Assembly (NCBI GenBank): GCA_046565985.1
Contig: JBKHXN010000001.1
Span: 1 to 19,907 of the forward strand
DNA: 19,907 nucleotides
Origin: Polycyclovorans sp046565985
Lineage (GTDB): Bacteria > Pseudomonadota > Gammaproteobacteria > Nevskiales > Nevskiaceae
Reading direction: 5' to 3'
A program made the translations under genes and the position numbers. This document shows, piece by piece, positions 13,589 through 19,907 of this stretch (its first letter is position 1; each line of letters starts with the position of its first letter). The notes beneath the pieces were generated by a model. The model did no database searches. It saw only the letters and a list, made by a program, of their open reading frames with translations, and was not told the DNA's origin.

Positions 13589-14302
13589 TTACAGGCCGAA
13601 GCTGTAGCTGCCGCTCAGCACGACCTTGGGCGCGTCGTTGTCCAGATCGGTGCCGATCAGGTTCAGGCCCATCTCGAAGCCGTCCGCCGGGGCGGCGGTG
13701 AGGCCGATCGAGTAGTCGAGGTATTCCTTCTCGGTGCTCGCGTTGAAGATCGCCTCGTCGGCCTTGGTGACGCCCACCGAGGCGCCGAAGGACAGCTTCT
13801 CGCTGATCGGGAAGCCGGCATTGGCCACCACGTAGAACACGTCCTTGCTGGTCAGCGCAAAGTAATCTTCCAGTGAGTAGTAGAGCTTCAGGCCCACCGG
13901 GCCGGCGCTGACGCCGGCATAGATTTCAACCGTGTTGTTGGACGGGCTGGGAGAGGCGCCGGCCGGCTCGTCCTCTTCCGAGTACCAGTAGTAGATGGCG
14001 CCCACATCGTAGCCGATGGCGCCGGCCTCACCGGCAAAGCCGGCGTAGAAATCCACTTCAGAGCCGCTGCCGGTGCTGCTCACGCCGGAAAAGTTGATGG
14101 TGGACGCCCAGGTGCCAACGTAGAAACCGGAAGCGGCGCTGTAGTCCAGGCCGCCCTGGACGGCGGCGTCGCCGCTCTGCTCCAGACCACGGAACATGTA
14201 CTGGCTGGCCACACCGACGTTGCCCGTGAGCTCGGCCAGGGCAGTGCCGGAGGTGGCGGCGGCGCCCAGGGCCGCAGCGATGGCAATACGCTTGAAGTTC
14301 AT
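13589..14302 (-). CDS. TorF-family putative porin (Gcw_chp family)
   Basis: 237 residues. The signal peptide is MNFKRIAIAAALGAAATSGT with cleavage after ALA (about 21-23). The mature start ELTGNVGVASQYMFRGLEQS is the family hallmark, and alternating amphipathic strands follow to the end, KVVLSGSYSFGL. This C-terminal strand is typical of a small outer-membrane beta-barrel. Family members are predicted outer-membrane channels; a substrate is not known. The gene has its own strong terminator downstream and a GAGAGGC-type ribosome site upstream. The next gene upstream on the same strand is another porin, with a terminator between them, so the two are probably transcribed separately. Confidence 0.87.
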   Translation of the reverse strand: MNFKRIAIAAALGAAATSGTALAELTGNVGVASQYMFRGLEQSGDAAVQGGLDYSAASGFYVGTWASTINFSGVSSTGSGSEVDFYAGFAGEAGAIGYDVGAIYYWYSEEDEPAGASPSPSNNTVEIYAGVSAGPVGLKLYYSLEDYFALTSKDVFYVVANAGFPISEKLSFGASVGVTKADEAIFNASTEKEYLDYSIGLTAAPADGFEMGLNLIGTDLDNDAPKVVLSGSYSFGL

Positions 14303-14399
14303 TGAAGCCTCTCCTGATGAATGTGGGTCACCGTGCGCAGCGTCCGCGTGCGGCTCGGGAGAGTGTTAGCAACAGCCGTGCCAACCGTGGCGGCGGGCA

Positions 14400-14428
14400 C
14401 AAAAAAGGCCGGGTGTCGCCACCCGGCC
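14400..14428 (-). terminator. Rho-independent terminator of the porin gene
   Basis: On the minus strand GGCCGGGTG-GCGA-CACCCGGCC is a perfect 9-bp stem with a GNRA-like tetraloop, followed by TTTTTTG. It begins 26 bp after the porin stop codon. Confidence 0.95.
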
Positions 14429-14454
14429 CTGGTCCAGACGATCGGCCGTGAGGC

Positions 14455-15546
14455 TTAGATCTTGCCCTTGCCGCTCAGGCTGAACTGGTAGTTCAGGCCC
14501 AGCGAGATGGCCTGCGGGTCGGTGTTCCCGCGATCCGTGTCGATGTCGGTGCTGCGCGCCACCGCGTAGGCGGTGAGGTTGCTCAGCACGTCGTGGAAGA
14601 TGCCCACGGAGATGCTGCTGCCCTCGAACGGGGTCTCGTTGGTATCGCCGTAGGCCAGCGCCACGCGCGTGCCGGGGACCACCGTGGCCCAGACGGCGGC
14701 GTAGTAGTAGTCACGGTCGGCCAGGCCGCCCTTGAGGTCCAGCTTCTCCCAGGAGGCGCTGCCGCCCCAGGCGCCGTTGGCGTCGTAGCTGCCGTACAGG
14801 CGGGTGGCGGTCAGTTCGGCCGTTGCCCCGGCGGCAATGCCGATGGCGCCGAAGTTCTGGGTGGAACCCACGGCCACGCCGGAGTTGATGTCCAGGTGCT
14901 GGACACCGGCGGTCAGGCCGGCGGCCTTGTACTCGAGGCCGGCGCCGTAGTCATGGTCTTCGGCCGGGCCCGTGCCCTCGTCGAGAAAGACCGCGGCGTT
15001 GAAGCTCAGGCCCGCGAAGGACGGCGTGGTGTAGGCGATCTGGTTGTTGATGAAGCCGTTGCCCGCGGTCTCGCTGGTCAGCGCCGAGAGGCCGTAGCTG
15101 GGGCCGAGGATCGCCGCACCGGCACCCACGTTGGACGCGCCGGAGATGGTGGCGATGCCCGTGTTGAAGAAGGGATCCAGCCGCTCGCCGGCCAGCTTGT
15201 AGGCGGTGGCGGCACGGCCGTAGAGCGCGGTGCCGAAGGCGCTGCTGATGCCCACGTAGCCCTGGCGGGCAAGTTCCGCCGTGGCGCCGCTGTCGTTGTC
15301 GAGCTGGCGCTCGTACACCACAAAGCCGGTGATGCCGCGCTCGGTGGTGGTGGCGCGGATGCCGTAGTGCGAGTTGTTGTTGGTGGCGCTGGCGTCGTCG
15401 GCGGGCGCGCCCTTGGCGTCAAAATGGTTGACGGACCAGCGGAAGTCGCCAAAGACCTCGCCCGTCACATCGGCCGCAGCCGCACTGCCGGCAAACGCTG
15501 CCGCCGCGACCGCGATGCTGCTTGCAACAAACTGGCTTGCTTTCAT
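14455..15546 (-). CDS. Gram-negative general porin
   Basis: 363 residues from the ATG at 15546, with GGAG before it. The signal peptide MKASQFVASSIAVAAAAFAG ends at SAAAA (about 24). The mature part begins DVTGEVFGDFRWSVNHFDAKG and has porin signatures such as RGITGFVVYERQLDN, ARQGYVGISSAFGTALYGRA, and NQIAYTTPSFAGLSFNAAVF, expected of a 16-stranded trimeric porin for small hydrophilic solutes. The last strand reads AISLGLNYQF, but it is followed by SLSGKGKI, so the usual terminal aromatic residue of outer-membrane proteins is not the last residue. An in-frame upstream extension to 15699 is not plausible, since it would put residues before the signal peptide. A strong terminator follows. Confidence 0.9.
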   Translation of the reverse strand: MKASQFVASSIAVAAAAFAGSAAAADVTGEVFGDFRWSVNHFDAKGAPADDASATNNNSHYGIRATTTERGITGFVVYERQLDNDSGATAELARQGYVGISSAFGTALYGRAATAYKLAGERLDPFFNTGIATISGASNVGAGAAILGPSYGLSALTSETAGNGFINNQIAYTTPSFAGLSFNAAVFLDEGTGPAEDHDYGAGLEYKAAGLTAGVQHLDINSGVAVGSTQNFGAIGIAAGATAELTATRLYGSYDANGAWGGSASWEKLDLKGGLADRDYYYAAVWATVVPGTRVALAYGDTNETPFEGSSISVGIFHDVLSNLTAYAVARSTDIDTDRGNTDPQAISLGLNYQFSLSGKGKI

Positions 15547-15649
15547 TCGCTTCTCCTCGAGGGTTGATGTATCGCTGCTTTTACAATCACCGCGTTTACG
15601 ATCACGCACACAGGCCGGATGCAGAGGCCTGATGCCTGATTCACCCGAA

Positions 15650-15667
15650 TGTAACATGAGTGTCATA
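15650..15667 (+). promoter_or_regulatory. Possible Pho-box-like direct repeat upstream of the porin
   Basis: TGTAACA-TGAG-TGTCATA is a pair of 7-bp half-sites spaced by four bases, the arrangement of a PhoB box. It lies about 105 bp upstream of the porin start, but the half-sites point away from the gene, so the assignment is weak. Confidence 0.25.
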
Positions 15668-15699
15668 TTGGGAGGCAAGGCCGCTTCAGAATGGTGCAT

Positions 15700-15714
15700 T
15701 GCGCCTGCGGCGCA
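15700..15714. repeat. Small perfect inverted repeat upstream of the porin
   Basis: TGCGCC-TGC-GGCGCA is a 6-bp perfect stem in the 15547-15836 intergenic stretch, which otherwise holds the porin leader and the cytochrome terminator and no further gene. Confidence 0.45.
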
Positions 15715-15783
15715 CCGTGCTTAGGGGCTCCGCGTCTCCCGTCGCGCTGCACCGTAACGGGGCCGGGAACGGCGGCAGGGCAC

Positions 15784-15816
15784 AAAAAAACCCGCCGGCG
15801 CGGCGCGCGGGCGGGT
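15784..15816 (-). terminator. Rho-independent terminator of the cytochrome gene
   Basis: On the minus strand ACCCGCC pairs with GGCGGGT across a GC-rich inner stem, followed by seven T residues. It starts about 20 bp after the cytochrome stop codon. Confidence 0.88.
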
Positions 15817-15836
15817 CGTCGGGCCTGCGGCGCGGA

Positions 15837-16322
15837 TCAGACCTTGAGGCCGGACTGCTGCAGCATGTAGCGGACGGCTTCGCGCACTTCTTCGTCCGTG
15901 AGGTCCGGGTCGCCGCCGCGGGCGGGCATGGCGTTGATGCCCTTGATGGCGTTTTCCACCAGGTGGTCCAGCCCGTGCTCGGCCAGTTCCTTGCTCCAGG
16001 CGGCCTTGTCGCCGATCTTGTAGGCGCCCAGCACGCCGGCGTTGTGGCAGCCGGCGCAGATCTTGTTGACGATGGCCTCGCCGCTCAGCGGCTCGCGCGG
16101 GGCATTGGCCGCCACTTTCATCAGCGCTGCCGGGTCGGTCACCACCTGGCCGATGGGCCGGATGCGGTCCTCCAGCTTGGCCAGCACGGCGCTGGTGTCG
16201 CGGGTGCTGCCGTCGTCCAGCAGGCTGGCGGCCACGATGCAGATGAAGAAGATGACAAACAGGCCACCGAGCACCATGGCGAAGTTGACGACAAACTCCT
16301 TGTCGTGGCTGTGATTTTCCAC
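15837..16322 (-). CDS. Membrane-anchored c5-type cytochrome
   Basis: 161 residues from a GTG start (MENHSHDKEF) with GGAG upstream. One membrane anchor (about 13-34, NFAMVLGGLFVIFFICIVAA) leads to a periplasmic domain. CAGCH (89-93) binds one heme c, with M132 in INAMPARGG as the likely sixth ligand. The spacing SGEAIVNKICAGCHNAGV and LTDEEVREAVRYMLQQSG is typical of cytochrome c5/CccB-like monoheme carriers that pass electrons to terminal oxidases or other periplasmic acceptors. The gene stands alone: it is divergent from an SDR gene and separated from the porin gene by a terminator. The upstream open frame in the same phase is a shadow of the SDR gene. Confidence 0.92.
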   Translation of the reverse strand: MENHSHDKEFVVNFAMVLGGLFVIFFICIVAASLLDDGSTRDTSAVLAKLEDRIRPIGQVVTDPAALMKVAANAPREPLSGEAIVNKICAGCHNAGVLGAYKIGDKAAWSKELAEHGLDHLVENAIKGINAMPARGGDPDLTDEEVREAVRYMLQQSGLKV

Positions 16323-16358
16323 GTTGCAGCTCCAGCTGGGGGTTGTGACGGTCGGCGA

Positions 16359-16364
16359 ATTATA
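16359..16364 (-). promoter_or_regulatory. Probable -10 element of the cytochrome promoter
   Basis: TATAAT occurs exactly on the minus strand, 36 bases upstream of the cytochrome GTG. The matching -35 region is poor, so an activator or an extended element may be needed. Confidence 0.5.
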
Positions 16365-16439
16365 GCGGAACACCCCGGCGCGATGGCGGCGCGGCACGCC
16401 AGGCGCTAGGCTGGCGCCGGGTCTTCGGGGTGGCATTCC

Positions 16440-17186
16440 ATGGGCGCAGAGATGACGGCATTCCGCCCGGGCTTCCACGCCCTGGTGGTGGGGGGCAGCG
16501 GCGGCATCGGGCGCGCGCTGGTGCAGGCCCTGCAGGCACGCGGGGCGGGCTGCGTGTACGCCGCCGCGCGTCGTCCGGCGGCCAGCCACCCGGACGGCGC
16601 GCGCCCGCTGGCGCTGGACGTGACCGACGAGCCGAGCCTGACGGCGGCGGCGGCAGAGATCCGCGCGCACAGCCCGCAGCTGGACCTGGTGATCAACACC
16701 GCCGGCGTGCTGCAGGACGGGCCACTGCGCCCGGAGCGGCGCCTGCAGGACGTGACCCCGGCCAACCTGCTGCACAGCTTCCGCGTCAACGCCTTTGGCC
16801 CGATCCTGCTCGCCAAGCATCTGGTGCCGCTGCTCAGCCACGGCGGCCACGCGGTGTTTGCCAGCCTCTCGGCGCGCGTCGGGTCCATCGGCGACAACCG
16901 CCTGGGCGGCTGGTACGCCTACCGCGCCGCCAAGACCGCACAGAACCAGCTGCTGCACACCCTGGCCGTGGAAACCGCGCGCCGCGCACCGGCGCTGATC
17001 TGCGTCGCCCTGCACCCGGGCACGGTGGATACCGAGCTCTCCCGCCCGTTCCAGGGCGGCGTGAAGCCGGAAAAACTGTTCACCCCTGAACAGGCCGCCG
17101 CCCACCTGCTGGACGTCATCGCGAACCTTCAGCGCGCGCAACACGGCGGCTTCTACGCCTGGGACGGCCGCCCCATCCCCTGGTAA
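16440..17186 (+). CDS. SDR family oxidoreductase (C-factor/CsgA-like)
   Basis: 248 residues. It has the cofactor motif GGSGGIGR (18-25), an NADP-friendly AAARRPAAS after beta-2 (about 41-49), NTAG (86-89), catalytic serine in ASLSARVG (about 142-144) and YRAAK (161-165). The C-terminal LHPGTVDTELSRPFQGGV and GGFYAWDGRPIPW are typical of the C-factor-like SDR group, whose substrates are mostly unknown. The family is soluble and cytoplasmic. The ATG at 16440 is preceded by GGGGTGG; a second ATG at codon 5 is also possible. It is divergent from the cytochrome gene and convergent with the chorismatase gene. I infer no pathway. Confidence 0.88.
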   Translation: MGAEMTAFRPGFHALVVGGSGGIGRALVQALQARGAGCVYAAARRPAASHPDGARPLALDVTDEPSLTAAAAEIRAHSPQLDLVINTAGVLQDGPLRPERRLQDVTPANLLHSFRVNAFGPILLAKHLVPLLSHGGHAVFASLSARVGSIGDNRLGGWYAYRAAKTAQNQLLHTLAVETARRAPALICVALHPGTVDTELSRPFQGGVKPEKLFTPEQAAAHLLDVIANLQRAQHGGFYAWDGRPIPW

Positions 17187-17218
17187 CCCAAAACCTAAAA
17201 CGTAATCACGTAAAACCT

Positions 17219-18187
17219 TTAAGTCGCCGCATAGACGGCTTCGATCTCCAGCATCAGATCCGCCCGACAGATATCCCCCTGCACCCCCAGCACCGGCGCC
17301 GGAGTGCGGACCTGCCAGCCGGCGTGCAGCCTGCGCAACTGCACCGGCTCGCGCACGTAGAGCCGCTGGCAGATGGGGGCCAGGCTGCGCGCGCCGCTCT
17401 GCTGGCGCGCCTCGGCGAGCAGGCTCTGGAGGTTTTCCCAGGTCTCGTCCAGCTGTGCCGAAGCATCGCCGGGGTGGCGGGTTTCATGCCCCACCACCGC
17501 CGCGGTGCCGGACACCAGCAGCAGGCCGGGGCGCGGCAGCCACAGCGCACGGGTGAAGCGCGGGCTCTGCGGGCCGTAGTCGCGCGGGTAGCGCCAGGCC
17601 GGCGTCTGGCGCGGGTTCTCGATCGCCACGCCGGGCTCGCGCCCGGCCAGCGCCCACAGCCAGAAGCCAGGCCGCTGCGTGCCGATGACGGTGGCCGCAG
17701 GCAAAGGGCCGCCGCTGAGCTCCCCCAGCGCGGCGGCGCGGCCCACGCAGAATTCGCGGTAACGCTCCTGGTCACCTGCGCCGTGATTGATGCGGTCGAA
17801 GAAATTCCAGGTGCGCAGTAAATGCGGGAACTCCAGGGACTCCATCGCCGCGCGGATGCGGGTGTAGCCCTGCTCAGCGGCGGCGCGCATGTCCGGCGCC
17901 TGCGGCAGGTGAAAGCCGGCAAACAGATACGGCCCGGCGCTGCGCAGCTCCAGCCCCGACGCCGCGTGAGGCGTCACCGGGCCGGCGGTCCAGTATTCGT
18001 GCAGCGGCGGCCCGGCCAGCGGGGCAAAGGGGCTGTCGGCCCCGAACAGGCAGGCCAGCACGTCGGGCGCCGGGGGCGCGGCGGCAAGGGTCAGGCGCAG
18101 GGTCACGGTGCGGGCGGCTGGCTCCGCCGGGCTCGTGGAGGCAGGGACGGGCGCCGGGGGGCGGGCGGGGTCGGCATGATGGCGCAA
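17219..18187 (-). CDS. Chorismatase (FkbO/Hyg5/XanB2 family)
   Basis: Up to 322 residues. Conserved family blocks are LLRTWNFFDRINHGAGDQER (about 123-142), REFCVGRA, IENPRQTPAWRYPRDYGPQS (189-208), and the C-terminal ICRADLMLEIEAVY, with a glutamate in LEIEAV as the probable catalytic acid. The fold is RidA/YjgF-like. The family cleaves pyruvate from chorismate to give dihydroxy-cyclohexadiene-carboxylate, 3-hydroxybenzoate or 4-hydroxybenzoate; in xanthomonads XanB2 supplies 3-hydroxybenzoate for pigment and 4-hydroxybenzoate for ubiquinone. Which product this enzyme makes cannot be told. The start is unclear: TTG at 18187 is directly after the mdh hairpin, or GTG at 18106 would skip a low-complexity Pro/Ala segment. 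No pigment or polyketide genes are nearby. Confidence 0.87.
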   Translation of the reverse strand: MRHHADPARPPAPVPASTSPAEPAARTVTLRLTLAAAPPAPDVLACLFGADSPFAPLAGPPLHEYWTAGPVTPHAASGLELRSAGPYLFAGFHLPQAPDMRAAAEQGYTRIRAAMESLEFPHLLRTWNFFDRINHGAGDQERYREFCVGRAAALGELSGGPLPAATVIGTQRPGFWLWALAGREPGVAIENPRQTPAWRYPRDYGPQSPRFTRALWLPRPGLLLVSGTAAVVGHETRHPGDASAQLDETWENLQSLLAEARQQSGARSLAPICQRLYVREPVQLRRLHAGWQVRTPAPVLGVQGDICRADLMLEIEAVYAAT

Positions 18188-18189
18188 AT

Positions 18190-18217
18190 GATAAACCCGC
18201 CGGGTGGCGGGTTTATC
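18190..18217 (-). terminator. Perfect hairpin between mdh and the chorismatase gene
   Basis: GATAAACCCGCC pairs perfectly with GGCGGGTTTATC around a four-base loop (12-bp stem). It begins 15 bp after the mdh stop on the minus strand and ends two bases before the possible TTG start of the chorismatase gene. There is no long T-tract after the stem, so attenuation with read-through is possible. Confidence 0.7.
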
Positions 18218-18231
18218 GGGATGCGGCGGAA

Positions 18232-19209
18232 TTACTTCAGCAGGTCTTCGATGGCGGCACGCTCTTCGCGCAGCTCCTGCTCGGTGGCCTGCATGCGGGC
18301 GCGGGAGAAATCATCCACCGACAGACCCTGCACGATCTCGTACTGGCCGTTCTTGCAGACCACCGGGTAGCCGAACATGATGCCCGGCTTCACGCCGTAG
18401 CTGCCGTCGGCGGGGATGCCCATGGTCACCCACTTGCCGTTGCTGCCCAGCGCCCAGTCGCGCATGTGGTCCACCGCAGCGGAGGCCGCGGAGGCCGCGC
18501 TGGACGCACCGCGCGCCTTGATGATGGCCGCACCGCGCTGCTGCACGGTGGGAATGAAATCAGCCTCCAGCCAGGCCTGGTCCACGAGCGACTTGGCCGC
18601 CTTGCCCTTGACGGTGGCGTGGCTGATATCCGGGTACTGGGTGGCGGAGTGGTTGCCCCAGACGATGATCTTCTCGATATCGGTGGTGTGCGCGCCGGTC
18701 TTGGCGGCGAGCTGGCTCATGGCGCGGTTGTGGTCCAGGCGCATCATGGCGGTGAACTGCTTCGGGTCCAGGCTGCGGGCGTTGCTGGCGGCGATCAGCG
18801 CGTTGGTATTGGCCGGGTTGCCCACCACCAGCACGCGCACGTCGCGGCTGGCGTGCTGGTCCAGGGCCTTGCCCTGCACCGAGAAGATGGCGGCGTTGGC
18901 GGTGAGCAGGTCCTTGCGCTCCATGCCGGGGCCGCGCGGACGGGCGCCAACCAGCAGCGCGTAATCGGCACCGGCGAAGGCTTCCTCCGGCTTGTCGGTG
19001 GCGACGACGCCGTGCACCAGCGGGAAGGCGCAGTCGTTGAGCTCCATCACCACGCCCTGCAGCGCCGGCATCGCGGGGGTGATTTCCAGCAGCTGGAGGA
19101 TCACCGGCTGATCGGGCCCCAGCATGGAGCCGGAGGCGATGCGGAAGATCAGCGAGTAGGAAATCTGGCCAGCAGCGCCGGTGATCGTCACGCGGACGGG
19201 CTTTTTCAT
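18232..19209 (-). CDS. mdh: Malate dehydrogenase
   Basis: 325 residues, normal for the bacterial type similar to cytosolic eukaryotic MDH. Motifs: nucleotide loop TGAAGQI (10-16), E42 at the end of beta-2 giving NAD preference, substrate loop GARPRGPGMERKDLL (88-102) with both arginines, VVGNPANTNA (128-137), RLDHNRA (157-163) and catalytic His187 in WGNHSATQYPD. It oxidises L-malate to oxaloacetate in the TCA cycle in the cytoplasm. The start ATG (MKKPVRVTITG) has GGGAG upstream; further in-frame codons upstream do not belong to the family. A likely promoter lies at about 19257-19285 and a hairpin follows the stop. The chorismatase gene comes next on the same strand. Confidence 0.97.
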   Translation of the reverse strand: MKKPVRVTITGAAGQISYSLIFRIASGSMLGPDQPVILQLLEITPAMPALQGVVMELNDCAFPLVHGVVATDKPEEAFAGADYALLVGARPRGPGMERKDLLTANAAIFSVQGKALDQHASRDVRVLVVGNPANTNALIAASNARSLDPKQFTAMMRLDHNRAMSQLAAKTGAHTTDIEKIIVWGNHSATQYPDISHATVKGKAAKSLVDQAWLEADFIPTVQQRGAAIIKARGASSAASAASAAVDHMRDWALGSNGKWVTMGIPADGSYGVKPGIMFGYPVVCKNGQYEIVQGLSVDDFSRARMQATEQELREERAAIEDLLK

Positions 19210-19256
19210 GAACACACTCCCAGAACGGTTAGGGGGCAGAGAAATCAGGGGGCGCA

Positions 19257-19262
19257 ATTCTA
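19257..19262 (-). promoter_or_regulatory. Probable -10 element of the mdh promoter
   Basis: TAGAAT on the minus strand, in the AT-richer stretch before the repeat array, would give a leader of about 40 bases before the mdh start. The -35 region (ATGAAT, 17 bp further up) is a weak match. Confidence 0.4.
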
Positions 19263-19297
19263 GCCTTATTGGCCGGGCGATTCATGTTTGCCATCCC

Positions 19298-19341
19298 CCG
19301 TCATCCCCGTGCGCCGGACCATGTGTCCGGCGGGGATCCAT
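19298..19341 (+). repeat. REP/BIME-like array, hairpin A1
   Basis: CGTCATCCCCGTG, CGCCGGAC, a short loop and their complements end in GGGGATCCATG. This is the first type A unit of the 19.3-19.8 kb array. It is followed by a conserved linker of about 50 bp (GGAAGG, then GTGGTGCTGAGTAAGTGAAG, then GCAGGATCGGAGAGA) leading to hairpin B1. Confidence 0.9.
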
Positions 19342-19394
19342 GCCGGAAGGGGACTGCGGGTGGTGCTGAGTAAGTGAAGGCAGGATCGGAGAGA

Positions 19395-19421
19395 TGGATT
19401 CCCGCGTGCGCGGGAATGACG
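19395..19421 (+). repeat. REP/BIME-like array, hairpin B1
   Basis: TGGATTCCCGCG-TG-CGCGGGAATGACG. The outer ends TGGAT and ATGACG are the reverse complement of those of the A hairpins, so A and B are inverted copies of one basic hairpin joined by a linker. Confidence 0.9.
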
Positions 19422-19444
19422 ACTTCATCTATTCCCACCCATGC

Positions 19445-19473
19445 CGTCATCCCCGTGCAAACGGGGATCCATG
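19445..19473 (+). repeat. REP/BIME-like array, shortened hairpin A2
   Basis: CGTCATCCCCGT-GCAA-ACGGGGATCCATG: the inner CGCCGGAC arms are missing but the pairing ends remain. The A-B linker follows in the usual form. Confidence 0.85.
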
Positions 19474-19525
19474 CCGGAAGGAGGCTGCAGGTGGTCCTGA
19501 GTAAGTGAAGGCAGGATCGGAGAGA

Positions 19526-19552
19526 TGGATTCCCGCTTGCGCGGGAATGACG
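19526..19552 (+). repeat. REP/BIME-like array, hairpin B2
   Basis: TGGATTCCCGC-TTGC-GCGGGAATGACG. It has the same arms as B1 with a different loop. Confidence 0.9.
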
Positions 19553-19585
19553 GGGGAGCGCCTTTGCTGGACTGCTCGAAGCTGG

Positions 19586-19612
19586 TGGATTCCCGCGTAC
19601 GCGGGAATGACG
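19586..19612 (+). repeat. REP/BIME-like array, lone hairpin B3
   Basis: TGGATTCCCGCGTACGCGGGAATGACG quoted in pieces: TGGATTCCCGCG, TA, CGCGGGAATGACG. No A partner or linker precedes it, and it follows B2 directly in the same orientation. Confidence 0.9.
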
Positions 19613-19640
19613 ACCTTGGCTATTGCACCTTACCCCTCCC

Positions 19641-19684
19641 CCGTCATCCCCGTGTGCCGGACCATGCGTCCGGCGGGGATCCAC
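19641..19684 (+). repeat. REP/BIME-like array, hairpin A3
   Basis: This is a full-length type A hairpin, with CATGC in the loop where the other copies have CATGT. The linker follows with small changes (GAGGAAGTGAAG in place of GAGTAAGTGAAG). Confidence 0.9.
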
Positions 19685-19736
19685 GCCGGAAGGGGCTGCG
19701 GGTGGTGCTGAGGAAGTGAAGGCAGGATCGGGGAGA

Positions 19737-19763
19737 TGGATGCCCGCTTTCGCGGGCATGACG
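19737..19763 (+). repeat. REP/BIME-like array, hairpin B4 with compensatory change
   Basis: TGGATGCCCGC-TTTC-GCGGGCATGACG. Compared with the other B units, T is G on the left arm and the paired A is C on the right arm, so the pair is kept. Confidence 0.9.
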
Positions 19764-19787
19764 AACCTTCTTAGAGATACATCCCTG

Positions 19788-19831
19788 CCGTCATCCCCGT
19801 GCGCCGGACCATGTGTCCGGCGGGGATCCAT
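19788..19831 (+). repeat. REP/BIME-like array, hairpin A4
   Basis: Full-length type A hairpin identical over most of its length to A1. The linker stops after GGAAGGAGGC, just before the end of the next gene, so it is a partial unit. Confidence 0.9.
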
Positions 19832-19856
19832 GCCGGAAGGAGGCCGCGGCTGCCCC

Positions 19857-19907
19857 TCAATCGTTCTCGGCGCTGGCCTCCACGCGGAAGTCGCCGGTCT
19901 CGCCGTC
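19857..19907 (-). CDS. C-terminal end of an unidentified protein
   Basis: The last 16 codons of a minus-strand reading frame, DGETGDFRVEASAEND followed by TGA, run to the window edge. The acidic tail and position after the repeat array fit a real gene end. Too little is visible to name it. Confidence 0.4.
   Translation of the reverse strand, partial: DGETGDFRVEASAEND

Noticed and set aside
15837..17144. A long minus-strand frame extending the cytochrome N-terminus by more than 270 residues.
   Set aside because: The extension is antisense to the SDR gene; the GTG at 16322 has a ribosome site and gives a normal membrane anchor.
19301..19831. A minus-strand frame of 176 codons with repeats such as MDPRRTHGPAHGDDG and VIPAHAGIH, and plus-strand frames with IPACAGMTG.
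   Set aside because: These are translations of the REP-like hairpins and are a well-known false gene pattern.
19298..19831. Possible CRISPR array because of regularly recurring repeats.
   Set aside because: Repeat units are unevenly spaced, alternate in orientation, have conserved rather than unique linkers, and no cas genes are near.

Overview
The window is high-GC DNA (roughly two thirds G+C by eye) from a Gram-negative bacterium. Two outer-membrane proteins with signal peptides, a TorF-type porin, a membrane-anchored c5-like cytochrome and the type of malate dehydrogenase all point to Proteobacteria. A gammaproteobacterium of the Chromatiales, Nevskiales or Xanthomonadales kind is my best guess, which the sequence alone does not prove. 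Genes are packed on both strands in small transcription units.

Layout. 1-3479 (minus) is one operon: SDR dehydrogenase, NADPH:quinone-type oxidoreductase, APH-family acyl-CoA kinase-like phosphotransferase, and an acyl-CoA dehydrogenase cut by the window edge. A divergent LysR regulator (3569-4483) is its likely controller. The kinase and dehydrogenase are separate versions of the two halves of animal ACAD10/ACAD11 and resemble the Pseudomonas lva (levulinate/4-hydroxyacid) set. 4493-7051 encodes a large lipoprotein with a metal-dependent hydrolase domain. 7238-8692 encodes a polytopic membrane protein. 8710-9682 is a MerR regulator plus a His/Cys-rich DUF4396 membrane protein behind a textbook MerR-type promoter.

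9740-10612 looks like a scar of mobile DNA: an orphan Phd/YefM antitoxin, a toxin that has lost its N-terminal half, tRNA-Arg(CCG), and a degenerate copy of the tRNA 3' end about 600 bp away, as expected for an old att site. Then come a PAS-degenerate GGDEF protein (minus) and, divergently, a 48-residue DUF2256 zinc-ribbon-like protein that overlaps an iron-sulfur photolyase/cryptochrome (PhrB type).

13391-13571 holds two REP-like hairpins and a strong terminator. 13589-16322 (minus) carries a TorF-like porin, a general porin and a membrane-anchored cytochrome c, each with its own terminator. 16440-17186 is a C-factor-like SDR. 17219-18187 (minus) is a chorismatase of the FkbO/Hyg5/XanB2 family just downstream of mdh (18232-19209). 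19298-19831 is a mosaic array of REP/BIME-like hairpins in alternating orientation, including a compensatory base-pair change. The last bases hold the end of a further minus-strand gene.

No wholly new system is evident. The most rewarding items are the ACAD11-like operon, the tRNA-linked scar with its broken toxin-antitoxin pair, the DUF2256-photolyase pair, the degenerate GGDEF protein that keeps an RxxD I-site-like motif, the stand-alone chorismatase, and the covarying repeat array.
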